Both the position numbers and the translations under genes were made by a program. This document shows, in pieces, positions 10,213-22,311 of a stretch of 64,000 nt of DNA (position 1 is the first letter of the stretch; each line of letters begins with the position of its first letter). This DNA is from Chaetorhynchus papuensis (lineage: Eukaryota; Chordata; Aves; Passeriformes; Rhipiduridae): assembly GCA_013396525.1 (NCBI GenBank), contig VWYX01000355.1, positions 62,001-126,000 of the forward strand, written 5' to 3'. The notes beneath the pieces are model-generated. The model was not told the DNA's origin. It was given only the letters and a program-made list of their open reading frames with translations, and searched no databases.

Positions 10213-12239
10213 AGCTGAGTTCGTGGGACCGGGCTACTGAAAAAAGCCGTTTATCTCCCAGCTCCGTGTCTGTGTGTGTGCCAAGTGATAATTGGGGGGA
10301 AGAGAAGCCCAGCCCTCACGATGCCCATTTGGTCCATGACTGACAGATTTATGACAGGCTGCAGCTTCCTCCGTTTGTCCAGTGGTGAGCGGCAGGGCCA
10401 GGTGATTGTGTGCCGGCCTTCCCAACGGAGAGCGCTTCCAGCTGGATGCAGGGCACAGGAAATGATCCAGCGAAAGCCTTTTGGTGACAATTAACAGAAT
10501 TCCTGCTGATAACTTTATTTTATTGTCCTCTCCCTCAGAACGTTTTTACAGCAAGCCCTAAGTGGCTGCGGAGAGACATTGGAGGTGGGTGGTTACAAAT
10601 ATTTGACGAGTGTGTCACGGACCAGCTTTATTTCTGTTGAAAGTATGATTATTTTCTTTAATCTACACCTCCTTAGTATTTTACTCGATGACCAGAGCAA
10701 CATAAAAATTTATTTTTCTTCCAAGATAGTCAAACCCTAAAACCCAGCCCAGCTTGGCCTCAAGCAAGGGAGAGTTATTGTTATTGTATTGCTCGTTTTG
10801 CCAGGAACAGCAAGGGACTTGAGTCTTGGGGTCACCAAGGTGGTGTCAGCTTGGGAGAATATGCTTAAACCCCCCCCCCAGTTTCTGTAATGCATTCCTT
10901 GTGTGAGGCATCTCTCCTGAAAAGAGGGAAAAATAAATATTTATTAGTGGTTGCATGGAATTACCTGTGTCAAAGAAAGGAGTTGGTGTTGGGTGTGCTC
11001 CCTCAGAAAGCTTTTAAGAGTTGCCTTAGATGCAATGTTGAAAACCAAATACCTTTCCTTAAAGCCCTGTGGTCTTCAGATCTGAGGGTCTGTTTTTCAC
11101 CATGGCTGAAAAAAACAGAACCTGAAATCCTTGGTATTGGTTGTTCTCTTAGAAAAGAAGGAGGAAAACAATTATTTTTGTAGAGTTGATACACATGGGG
11201 ATTAACCAGCTCTGTTTTCAGTAGATAAATTACAGCTCAGGAAATTAAATTTAAAGTGAGATGGATATTTGTCCTTGGGAATTTGACACCTGGAAGCAAA
11301 AAAACCTTTGTTTTGAGAGCTTAAGGTGCTGCTTTAGGCTTTGTGCTGGATTTATGCTTGAAGACTTTTCTTATTGCCCTGGAGCCTCCAAACTGGGGTT
11401 TACTAGAGAAGGGTGAAAGAGAGTGAAGCTGGTGTTGTAAGAGGGGCCAGGCTTTTCTGCTGGCTTGTTCATTCAGTCAGGGGCTCTTGCAATGAAGTGC
11501 CACGTGGGGAAATGGCTTTTCCTTGCCTGAAGAGTGAGCAGAGCACAGGCAAACTGCTTTTATCTGCTGTGGGGCTGGTTTGAATACTGACAGCTCGGAC
11601 CTTTTGATCTGCCACAGCCTGGTGGCTGGTTTTGCCTGTGCAGGAGCAAGCCCAGGAGCAGAGAGTGGAGAAGAAAAACTACAGTGGTCACAGAGGATGG
11701 AAAACAGGCAAGTGATGAGAGCATGGAAAACACAGTAACAAAGTGTAGGAAAAACGGACAGAGTCTGGAAGAGTCAAACATTGCAGTGGTACAGGAGAGG
11801 CCACGTCTTCATCTGTACTTCTGTGACTTCTATCCAGAGACAGCTTGGGCTTCAGCTAGAAAAGGGTTTTCTTTGTGAGTATACAGAGATTTCAGTAATA
11901 CCGGGGAAAAAAACACCTTGTAAGAGTAAGCTGGTTTTTGAGCTTCAGAAATCCTCTTGTAAGAATTCCCTTTGTGCTTTTACAAAAGTTCCTGTGCTCC
12001 CCTTTCCTTCCCCCACCTGTGTACAGGCAAGTGGAGAAGGGCTGGAGTCTTGCCCAAACTCCGGAGTTTGGTTGGCTGCATTTTTGGTTTTAATGAAAGA
12101 GTCTGTAAAAATCTATCTGTGTCTCCTTGTTATGCATTAGTGTAGGCCCCACAACAGGCAGGGTAAGCACGGCAGCTCTGCCTCACCAGCACTCAACAGG
12201 CATGTGAAAAATCAAGAGGAAATCCCCACCTTGAGTCCA
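10213..12239. other. Intergenic DNA without coding support
   Basis: No exons or repeats recognised. A C9 run lies at 10870-10879. A symmetrical CCACGTGG E-box lies at 11500-11507. Confidence 0.55.
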
Positions 12240-12454
12240 GGCATGGAAGAAATTCTTCCCTGTGAGGGTGGGGAGGCCCTGGCACAGGTTGCCCAGAGCA
12301 GCTGTGGCTGCCCCATCCCTGGCAGTGTCCAAGGCCAGGTTGGATGGGGCTCTGAGAAACCTGGGATAGTGGAAGTTGTCCCTGCCCATGGCAGGGGGGT
12401 GGAACTGGATGATATTTAAGATCCTTTCCAACCTAAATTATTCTGTGATTCTAT
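12240..12454 (+). mobile_element. CR1 LINE fragment (3' end), short-form subfamily
   Basis: Begins in the GGAAGAAATTCTTCCCTGTG block and ends in TTCTGTGATTCTATG. It has GCCCCATCCCTGG, the shorter variant, rather than GCCCCTGGATCCCTGG. Confidence 0.92.
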
Positions 12455-13815
12455 GTAAATCCTAAATACTTCCACTAGACCCTACTGCTGCTGGGCAGGT
12501 ACTGGGGACTGTAAATCTGTGCTACCCCAAAACCAGGGGCTCTGTGATCCCCTGGGGATAACTGGAGGTAGAGCAGGTCTGAAAAGGACTGTGTGCAGCG
12601 AGGCTGATCCAGGAACTGCTCACAGGACAAAATGATGCTGAAAATGATGTGTCAGCTCACAGCTTTGAAGAGAACCTGCTAGTGGGTGAAGGACGGGCCT
12701 CTCCTGACTCAAGTCAGAAACCCCAATTCCCTCCATCCCACATTTGCAGCACTGGCTTTCAAGAGCTGTGCTTGTTGAGGGGCTGCTCTGTGATGGGATA
12801 ACCACACTGTTTTTCATTCCATCACCCCCCTTTTTAAAGGAGGCTGACAATGTCTTGCCCTCACTCTTGGCTTGGTGGAAGAAGGAAGCTGAAAGAAGGA
12901 GGTGATCTGGCAAAGCCAACAGCTGCTTGAAGTGCTCCAGGCCTGTCTATGCACATCCTTGCTCCCAAATTCCTAGCGTTTCCAGAGCAGCTAGCCAGAA
13001 TGCTGAAGAAGCTTTCTCTTTAATCTCTTGATCTCTGCTGTGTGTTTTTGCCAGTGCAGGTAAAACAGAGGTGCATGCTCCACGTACCGGTGTTTCCACC
13101 AGGGTAAACAGGAGAGTCTCGCTAATTACCGAGAACGATCTGAGTGAAACATCTTGTCTCCACAGCTGGTTCCTGGGACACAGGAGCAGGCAGGGCAGGC
13201 ACACTTGACCTGCCAGGTATCACCTGTGTGTCTCTCTACTCAAACAACAAGAAAAGAGATACATTCATTCTTTGCTCTGGCTAAATTCCAGCTCAAGCGT
13301 GAAGAGAGGTTTTGTCTGGCAGGTTTGCTGGGAGTGGTGGTGGTGACTGCTGTGCTTTCAGAGATCCATTTGGTACACACATCCTAAATTCATGAGGTGG
13401 TTCTCCCCACCTGCAGCTTTGCTTCAGGAGCTGGCAGGCCACAGCCCTTGGCATCACTTCAGTTCTCACTCGTGGTGTTACAGAAAACGACGAGATGCTC
13501 CAGTGTTTGCTCAGGTCCAACCCTTGGAACAGGACACCACCTTTAATAAGCCCCAGAGAAGGCTCTACTATTTTGTTTTCTCAATTTTAATTTTAACCAA
13601 AGAGACAACCCAGCTGAAAACCAAGAGGATGACATGATATTGTGGAGAGCGGAATTTGGCATGCAGGTTACAAGCTAGTCTGAATCCCACTGTGTGAAAA
13701 TGTTCAACAATACTGCAGAGCCTGACTGCTTCCTCCCAGGCTCCAGCTACAACTGAGGACAAATCCCAAGGAGAATTCTGTCCACTAGCAGCAACGAGAC
13801 TCTCCCTCCATGGGT

Positions 13816-13859
13816 CTATATATCTATATCTATATATATGTATATGATGTGTGTGTGTT
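13816..13859. repeat. TA/TG microsatellite
   Basis: Imperfect TATATC/TATATA units followed by a GTGTGTGTG run. Confidence 0.8.
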
Positions 13860-16800
13860 TTAATTTGGTTGGCTTTTCCTTAGGTAAGCTGATGGTGGTG
13901 GTGATCCTTGCTTTGCAAGCTGCGTGCCAAACTTGTTGTAGCTTGCCTTATAAACTTATACTTTCTAAACAGGTTAAATGGAATTAAGACCAGAATGATT
14001 AAAACCAGCTAAAGTTTAGCCATTTTCTTCAGTAGTGACAGGAATGCAAGAATGGGGACACCTGGTGATTCACCTGGCTCAGAATCCTCTCCCCCAGCAG
14101 TGGCCAGGGATGGGTGCCTGAGGAGAGACAAGAACCAGGTACGTGTGCAGTGGCAATTCCTCCAGCCAATTCAGGGGATCCACGAGCTGGATAAGGTGTC
14201 TCTGATCTCCCCATGATGTTCTATAAGCTTTGGCAGTTTCCTGGGGGAAGCAGCCGTGCGGATGTGCTGCCTGTCGTGCCTTTGGTTTGTTCTCTGAGTG
14301 GTTCCTCTCTGTGGCTTCTGTTCCTCTCTGAGTGGTTCCACTCTGCTCCTCTGAGGTGCATTAGCAGAGAGGTACAATCATCAGTTCCTGGAGACCATCC
14401 ACATGCCAGTCCTGGCATGGCAGACTGTGTGAGAACATTTGTGCTCTTAACGTTGTGGGGGGAGGCTGTTTGTTTGCTTCTTTTGTTTTGTAATGGAAGT
14501 TGGTTTTACCATGAGCTCTGGGCCAACTTTATGTGGGGGAACAGAGCCTCTGTCTGGTTTGCTCCTAATTTTCCTTCTGACAGGAGAAAAGTGCTAACCC
14601 TTAACAACCCCTGTACCACTTTGTTGCTGAGCACTGGGACTATCCTGTTAGGCAGTCTGGAAAGAACATTCCCCTTCTTCCAAGGGTTTAGCTGGCTGCA
14701 GCCCAGGAGACCTCCCTGGCAGGAGTGATTTGAGGAAAGGCTGGAAGAAAGCTCATCTCTCTCATCCCTCCAGGACAAACATGATTTGGAAGGGGTTCCT
14801 AGACACCTCAGCCAGTGTAATTTTGGGCTGGTCAGAGACAGTAGTTTATGGGAGCTGGGAAGGAGGAGGGAGCTTCATTTTTAGGCAGTCCTTGGATCTG
14901 TTTTGCAAGAGGTTTCCCATATATGTGTGTCTATGTAGGACTCTCATCTGTTGAGCAGGTAGAAAATAAATGTAATTGAGCATGAGGAGCGCAATTATTT
15001 GGACCTTGTCCACATTAGGAATATTCTCCAGCTGGGAGTTCAAGATTTCTTTCTCTCCCTCTTCTCCCATGCTTGAGGCCAGGTGGTTTTAGATGGATGA
15101 GGCAGCAAATTTGAGGCAGACTCTGGAAGCTGACTCCTCAAATGCAGTGCTCAAGGTGTTTGGTGCAGCAGGGGAGACTTAATTACCACAGAGCTTATTT
15201 ACCATCTTGTCACATCTTAGAGGATGTGCAGCTGTTAGAAACAAATGTTTTTGAACCACCATCAATAAAAGCTGCAAACTAAGTGCCACAAGTCAACTTA
15301 TTTTCCACTCCAAGTCATATTTGCTTCCCTTTTTTCCTGTCTCTAATCCAAGCCATGACTAGTACTGCTTCCCTCTCCCAAATAGCTGTCACATAAGTGT
15401 AATGTTTAAGCTCGTTGCAGAGCAGTCACAGCTTGCCTGTCCTGCCTGCCATCATCTTCCTGCAGGTTTGGAGCTGCTGTCTTACCCCCGGTACTCCTGG
15501 GAGGAAGCACAGGAGTGGGTGGGTCCTTTGGGGATGTGGAATTTTCATGGTTCTGCAGGTCCAGAAGCAAGGACCTGTGCTGGGGAGCTGGTGGGCTGGG
15601 ATGGAACAGTGGGTGCCAGGAGTGCAATTGTCTGCTTGTGGGTTTGCTGCGAAGGAAGCAAACCAGTTCACTGGGAAGGTGAAGCAATGAGGACTTGTGG
15701 GACATCGCTCTGGTTCTGCCCTTGGTTTCATGCACACAGATTTGGGAGGGAAAAGGAAAAAAAAAACCCTCCACAAAACACTTTTCATATCAGTAAACAC
15801 AAAGTATTGTGCAAAAGGTTAAAGTTAAATTTACTCCTGTTTTGGAGACTTGGGGGACCTTCAGGCATCACAACACCCCTCGGGAGGATTGTGTGTGATA
15901 CTAAAAAATAAATTAGGAACCTCGTGTTGGGGCAATTACTATCCCCACGTTTGGGGAATTTAAGTTCAAGCCCTTCACAGCAGTGTTACAAAGCATAATT
16001 ATATGACTTGAGGTGCTGTTAGATAGATGCAAATCTTCTGGGTATGCTATCTCTCCATTTAATCAGTTATTTGTTTGCCATTTGGGTACAGAAAGTACTT
16101 TGTTTAAAAATTAGCCGAATACACTTCCAGTAACAGCATCAGTGGGAAATAATGAAAAGTAGCTGATTTACTACTAGTAAAGGGCATCCAAGAGCTCCCT
16201 GGTGTATCTCATTTACTCTGAGATTTATGCAATACACAGTCAGCTAATTCCACACACAAACAAGCCATACATGGTTCCTTGAGTTCTCTGTTTATGCCCA
16301 TTTATCTTCAACTTTGTTAGAAACACAAAAGCTGCCTCCTTTATTTGCTGGGTGTTCCCTTTCATTTGAATCCTACTTTTCATTTTTTGTGGATATCTCT
16401 TTGCTGTTAACATTGTTGTGTGGTACACTGGTACTTGTCTGGAAATGGGTGTAAGAATTTCACAGCAAGTTCATGGATTTTGTTCAGGGAACACAAATCA
16501 CCCTTGTTGCAACAGTGAGCTGATGTGTAGTGATGTGGAGCTCATCAGCAGCTGAGGCTGTGTGTGCACACACGTGGGAGTCTGGGGTAAGAGAAGTGGG
16601 CATCACATCCAGGTGAGAAACTTGAACAAAAGCCCATTGAAAATGGTGAGCGTTTTTCTGCATTTCAGGGACTGAACAAGATGTGCACTGATTTTTCCTT
16701 ATTCTGTCACAGCCCTCACCTGAGGTCACATGTAAAGGTGAGACTGCTGCAGAATGTGCATCATGCTGAGGTCCTGATGGCTGGCAAGGGCTCTGAGTTA

Positions 16801-17568
16801 GAAGAATAAATATTCACTGTGAAGAACAAATGCCAATTATTAGTTTGGCATCTGAAGGAAAGCAACAAGCCTCCTTTCTCTGCAGAGCAATGTGTGATTT
16901 CCTTTTAGAGGGAGATGAGGGATGGGCAGCTGCCAACATGCAGCAAACACTGTCCTTCCCAAAGTCCTGCACCTTCCACATGAAGGAGATCACTCTCTGC
17001 CATGTGTATGACAGCCTTTCAGCCTTGCAATATAAACCTTCCCAACTGAAGCATCAATAAAGGAATCATGCCTCTGTGCTAGCTGTGCAAATAGAAATGA
17101 AAACTTGTAACACAAAATAAACCACAGCAGTCCCTCCTGGGGTTCTGCAACACATACAGAACCTGCTGGAGGAATATTCCCCATGGAGGAATATCCTGTG
17201 CCTGGCCTGTCATAGCCTGCTCCCTCTGGGCTCTCTGCCTCCGATCCTGTGGAGTTTCTGAGCAGTTGTTTTGATGAACAGATACTGCAGCTGGATGGGG
17301 ATGATGTGTGGTTAGAACTCTGTTAATTCGAATTTGTCTGTAGAGGACTACACCAGTCAGTCAAGCCTGCATCCTCTTTTCCTATGGGATGGGTTTAAAA
17401 CAAACATCCTCTCCATGCCCTGTTGTATCCCTGGGATTTAAAGCATGGGATCCAGCAGATTTCTTAGTACCAGGATTTCCTGGTGGTTTGAGCGCTAACT
17501 TGGGACTTGGAGACACCACCACTGTGCCTTTGGATTCATCATGGAAGTCTCTTGCCAGAAACATTTGA

Positions 17569-17624
17569 GATTCAGAGATGAGCCTCTCTGATTTAGGATT
17601 CAGAGAGGAGCCTCTCAGATTTTT
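17569..17624. repeat. Two-copy tandem repeat, 28-base unit
   Basis: GATTCAGAGATGAGCCTCTC at 17569 recurs as GATTCAGAGAGGAGCCTCTC at 17597, followed in both by a nearly identical TGATTT or AGATTT end. Confidence 0.8.
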
Positions 17625-20600
17625 CAAAGGCAGATAGGCAAGTTAAAAGCCAGTGTCTCACTGATCTGTGCAAGTGCTTCAGCTGGGTCACAAAAGAAAT
17701 AAATCTTCCTACACGCCTGCTTCTCAGTGGCTTAATTCATAAATATCTTCCCAGATCTCTCAGTTCTTCCATTCCTCACCCATGCTGTACTGTACTCAGG
17801 TAATTAATACTTTGCTTTCTCACATGGGGGTTGTCAGGATACGTTCATTAATGTGGTTTTATTAATTACATACGGTGGGAATGGGGGATAAACCAGTTTT
17901 ACAGATGAGATCGCCAAGAGGAAACTTTTATCTCTCAAAATGCACTGAAAGATTCTTGCTGCTGGGGGAGGGCTGCTTTTCTCCACGGCTCCCAAAACCC
18001 CCTGTGCTCGCTGTTCATAGCTCATGTTCATGATCCAGGGGCTGCAAAGGAGGAATGAAGACATTGGGAAGCAGTAGCAGCTAGACATGAGCTGTCCCTG
18101 CCAGGGAAGGATGGAGTGGCCTCGTGGCTGTTGCAAAGACTGACAGCAGGAGGTACAGGGGGTGATGGGGATGAAGAGCTGAGGATTAAATGAGAGCTTG
18201 GCAGCACGCTCTGGGAGCAGGAGTGGGCTCATCCCAGCATGGGAATGCTGCAGGAATGGTGGCTTGCTGGTGCTTTTCAGTGCAGCAGAAATGGCACTGA
18301 GGACCAACCACATCATCTGCCCCCTTCCCTGTTCTGGAGAGGGGTTCAGCAGTGAAACATTTGCCTGTTCCTTTTTTGCTCTATCAGCCAGATGCCAGGG
18401 AGGCAGATAAGGGGATTTCTAGAGCCTCTGGTTGCCACGGGAAGTATGTTTTTCTCCTAGATGTCAGATAACAAATTGTACCATGAAGGGAAAATGGATA
18501 GAAATCAGATTTTTTTTTTTTTTTCCTTTTTGCATTTACACCCTTATTTTTACATTAATGATCTCTCTAAAAACTTGTGGGTGAATCCCCATCCAGTCTG
18601 CCCTGATGTGATCCAGTCCTATATCTCGTGAGCCTGTTCTCGGTACTTGCAGCTGTTGAATAATGAGTGTGCACCAGGCAGGACGTCTGCTGTTGGTGTT
18701 TTTATGTCCCTGCCACTGAAGAAGTGGCAGTTCCCAGCCTGGTTGTGAAACAGAGGTGCTGATTGTGCTGATGTCAGAGGACAGGCTTCACTTTTATGTC
18801 ACCCATCTGTTTTCAAGCAGCAATTTAATATCTCTACAGATCACTGAGGAGGTAACGTCAAGTGTAGTGCTAAATGTATCCATGTGCATTTTAAATTTCG
18901 GGGTTTATTAGCTATCTCCAGCAGTTTCTTTGCCTGTGACATGGTAACAACATGCATTTCCTCTGTGCTTTTTAAGCAAAATCCAGTTTCACTGGTAAAA
19001 TAATTCATCTGCTGCTAACTTTTTCTTTCTTGGGTTGACAAAAGGGAAATGGTGGGTAATGGTTCTGCTTTTTTAAATGCACTCATTTGTGGTTGCCTAC
19101 AGATTAGTTAAAATCTAATTTCCTAAACACACTCATGTTTCCAAGCTCCACTGCTGCAGAGATGCAAAACATCTTGCAAGAGCCACTGAAAAACAGGAGG
19201 TTATTTCACTGATTTCGGTTTTGTATTGAAACAGGGATTTACTTCATCGAGCATCCACATCACGGATCTATTTAAATCTCAGGATGCTGGAGGATATGAA
19301 ATTGCATGTCTCAGCTTTTCAGGATTCAGCTGTTCTGCTAACTTTTGTAGTGGCTGAGGAAGACACCCAAATGAGGAACATATTTAAAAACTATCCACAA
19401 AATAAACCCAAACAAAAACCCCCCAGTTCTCAGGGACAAGGCATGAGCATAATGCAGAGGTTTTTTCTGACTCACAACTTGCATCTTTAATACAATATTA
19501 AATATTGGTAGGGGACAGAGGCAAATGCACAAGGCATTCCTAAGTGAAAAAGCAAATCAGGTATTTCCATGTGATTAGTATGCAGGCTTTTTTTTCCTAA
19601 GTTCCAGGTGAATTGAGCAGTTCAGCATTCAACTGAACTTTTAGATAAGATTTTTGTTTCAACCCACTGCATTCTGGACTGGTAGGAAGAGAGAGACTCT
19701 AGTCTTGGGGACCCAAATGTGCTGTAATGTTTTGATGATGTCCATAATTCCATATTAATTTATAAAAATAACCCCACCAAAATTGTTTCTCCTTTCTTAT
19801 TCTTACTCAAGCTCTCATTTCCTGGGCACAGCTGGGCTGAGATGACAGAAACCCTTTGAGAACATCTCCCATATAGGGCACTTCCTTCATCTAAGCATTA
19901 AATCAGTTTCAAATATTGGTGGTGTGAACGTCAACTCTTGGTCTGTATTTGCCCTCAAAGCCATTTTCTGCCTACTTGGAATCACAGCCCAGTCATTTGG
20001 TTGTGCTAATTAAATAATTCCATGGTGTCTTAGAAAGTGATCTGCATTTGGGAGAGGTAAAAGTAGGAAAGACCTTGGAAAGGGCCGACCTGGATGCTCC
20101 AACACTGATCAGCAGTGAGACCATGGCAGGCTGAGACTCTGTCACAGAGGATTTCTTGGACCTCCCCATCCAAAAAATCTCCGGACACAGTGACCACTAG
20201 AATTCCTGATCTCTAATTTTCCCTTCCAAACACATTTCTGAGAAACACTAGTATTTGGGGTGAGGGACAGGAGTGATGGCTTTAAATGGGCTTTAATGAC
20301 TCCAGAGCTCCCTAAATGACTTCTCTGGAAATGCAGAGCCAACTACCCAAAGCCTGTTGACCTCTGTTCCCCTCCCTAAAATGGTGGTTTCAGTTTATTT
20401 TACCCATCTGAGAGCTAGAATGGGCCTAAGGTAAAGATCTGTGGACCCTGCTCTTGTGAGATAAGACTGGTTCTCCCGAAAAAAAGCCACTTTTCCTGAT
20501 GTTTCCTCCCTGAACCTGGACCAGAAAGAGAAATCCATTTCATCCCAAGGGCAGAAATGCCAGTGTTGCCCAGGAAGGATGGGCCTGGTGACAGCTGCTT

Positions 20601-20901
20601 GACCAAAACTAATCACAATTTTTTTCCCCCTCTGGTAAATTTTAATGTGTGCCCAAAAAAGAAAAAAGCTGCCCACAGCCCTCTTTTTTTCCACTCTAAA
20701 CATGGCCAGTGTGCTGGTGAAAGGACACAATTCTGGCAAAAAAATAGAGCTGTATTTATTTCACAAATGCTTTTCAGAAAGGAAAAAAAAATGTTGATCA
20801 GAAAAACCATCAAAAGCACAAGGCTTTTTAAGCAGTCCTGAAGTGTAAAGCATCAGGTTTGAAATATCTTTCCTGAGGCTCTGCATGATAGAATTAGGAA
20901 A

Positions 20902-21156
20902 GGTAGGGACATATTCCTCAGGTATGCTTTCCAAGCTCCATGGCTGCAATTAAACTGCAGCCATACAGCAATCACAGATATTTTTCACGTTTTTTAGTGA
21001 AAAACTAAAAAAGGTGAAAAACTTTTAGGTGAAAAACTTCTAGTGAAAAACTAAAAAAAAGGTAGGGAGGTATTCCTCAGGTATGCCTTCCAAGCTCCAT
21101 GGCTGCAATTAAACTGCAGCCATACAGCAATTACAGATATTTTTCACATTTTTTAG
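20902..21156. repeat. Local duplication: two 96-base copies at a 159-base period
   Basis: The segment 20902-20997 recurs at 21061-21156 with few changes; both copies start GGTAGGGA and end in TTTTTTAG. Each copy contains the near-palindrome GGCTGCAATTAAACTGCAGC. The 63 bases between them consist of shorter repeats of GTGAAAAACTAAAA and AGGTGAAAAACTT. Confidence 0.9.
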
Positions 21157-22295
21157 TTAGCTGCTAACTATTGCCACTTTATTCAGCTTGGAAACACAGC
21201 TGCATTATTTTTGACCTCTTACTAGAACTGTTGCTTTTCTTAGACTTTACTGTGGAAGTTTTTGCAAAACTTTCTCAGTTTTGGAGTTGGAAAAAAAATT
21301 GCAACACTGAGTTTCTGTGGAATATCACTTGCATGGTTTAATGTGTATTTATTTTAAAGAACTGCTGTATATTGCTGATGCTGTATCCCCACTGTAACCA
21401 CTGCCATTGGGTCAGCCAGTATTAACGACAGCACTCAAAACACATTTCCTTTTTAATTACTGTCCTCTACAGGAGGCTTTTTTTTTTTCTTTTTATGAAG
21501 ATGATTCACTTTTTTCCCTCCTGTTTTCAGGTTTCTGAAGTCTCAGGACAGCTAGCAAAAGAGGAAATTCAAACAAGGCATGTGGCCCTTTCTCTGCTTG
21601 GTAGGGAAAGGCTTGGTTTTGAGGCAGCCGAGCAGCACAGGAGCCCCGGGAGACAGTGGCTGATTAACAAGTCTGTGGGGGCTGGCAGTGAGGGCTGCAA
21701 GGCTGGAAGCAAACTCGGTGTAGCCGCTGGCACTCGCTCCCTGCAGGAATAGTGAGTTCATTTTTGTGCGCTTCCTGATGCTCGCTCTGCGGTCGGGAGC
21801 TGATAGAAGGCAACGCTTCAACTTCCTGAACCCTCTCAATAAAGCATCCTTTCTGTAGGGTGGTTGGGTTTTTTTTTTTCCCAGAGAAAGGCACATTATA
21901 CTTTCTGCTTTGGTTGGATTTTCGTATTTGGCTCTTTGAATGGACAGCTTTGGTGGCGGAACAGTTGGAAACTGATTTCAGAAAGGCTCGAATGTATGGC
22001 AAGGGGAAATATCTTCACTGGAATGGCTTGGAGCTGCTCTCAGGAGTTTATTTACATAGCTGCTGTGTCGTGCCACAGCTACAAGGGTGGCCAAGCTTCC
22101 TCTGTAATCTAAACTCTTTTTACTGAAGGTATTAATTCACAAATAGTTTCAGTTTTCTTTATTTCTAGGTTTGTTTCTTTCAAGAGATTATTATGGCCAG
22201 GCAGTGATTATTTAAATACTTGAATTAATACATATATTAGCTCTCATAAATTCAGGTGTAGCAAAGAGCAAGTCAGACAGTTCCTGTCTGTTCGT

Positions 22296-22311
22296 TCACA
22301 CCACGGTGTGA
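22296..22311. promoter_or_regulatory. Candidate palindromic T-box site
   Basis: TCACACCACGGTGTGA has two perfect 7-base inverted arms. It differs from the classic Brachyury palindrome TCACACCTAGGTGTGA only in the two central bases. Binding is inferred. Confidence 0.4.

Larger units (their letters stand above)
12455..20901. other. Intergenic DNA without coding support
   Basis: No recognisable exons or large repeats. It contains a TA/TG microsatellite (13816-13859), a repeated TCTCTGAGTGGTTCC at 14290-14340, and a 28-base tandem duplication at 17569-17624. Poly-T runs occur at 18511 and elsewhere. Open frames of up to about 170 codons occur but overlap on both strands and resemble nothing known. 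Confidence 0.55.

Noticed and set aside
11500..11507. CCACGTGG as a circadian or MYC E-box
   Set aside because: An 8-base motif alone in intergenic DNA is expected by chance about once in this length and has no supporting neighbours.
20041..20135. Possible CR1 tail near GGAAAGACCTTGGAAAGGGC
   Set aside because: The similarity to the CR1 GGAAGGGACCTT block is short and no other CR1 landmarks follow.
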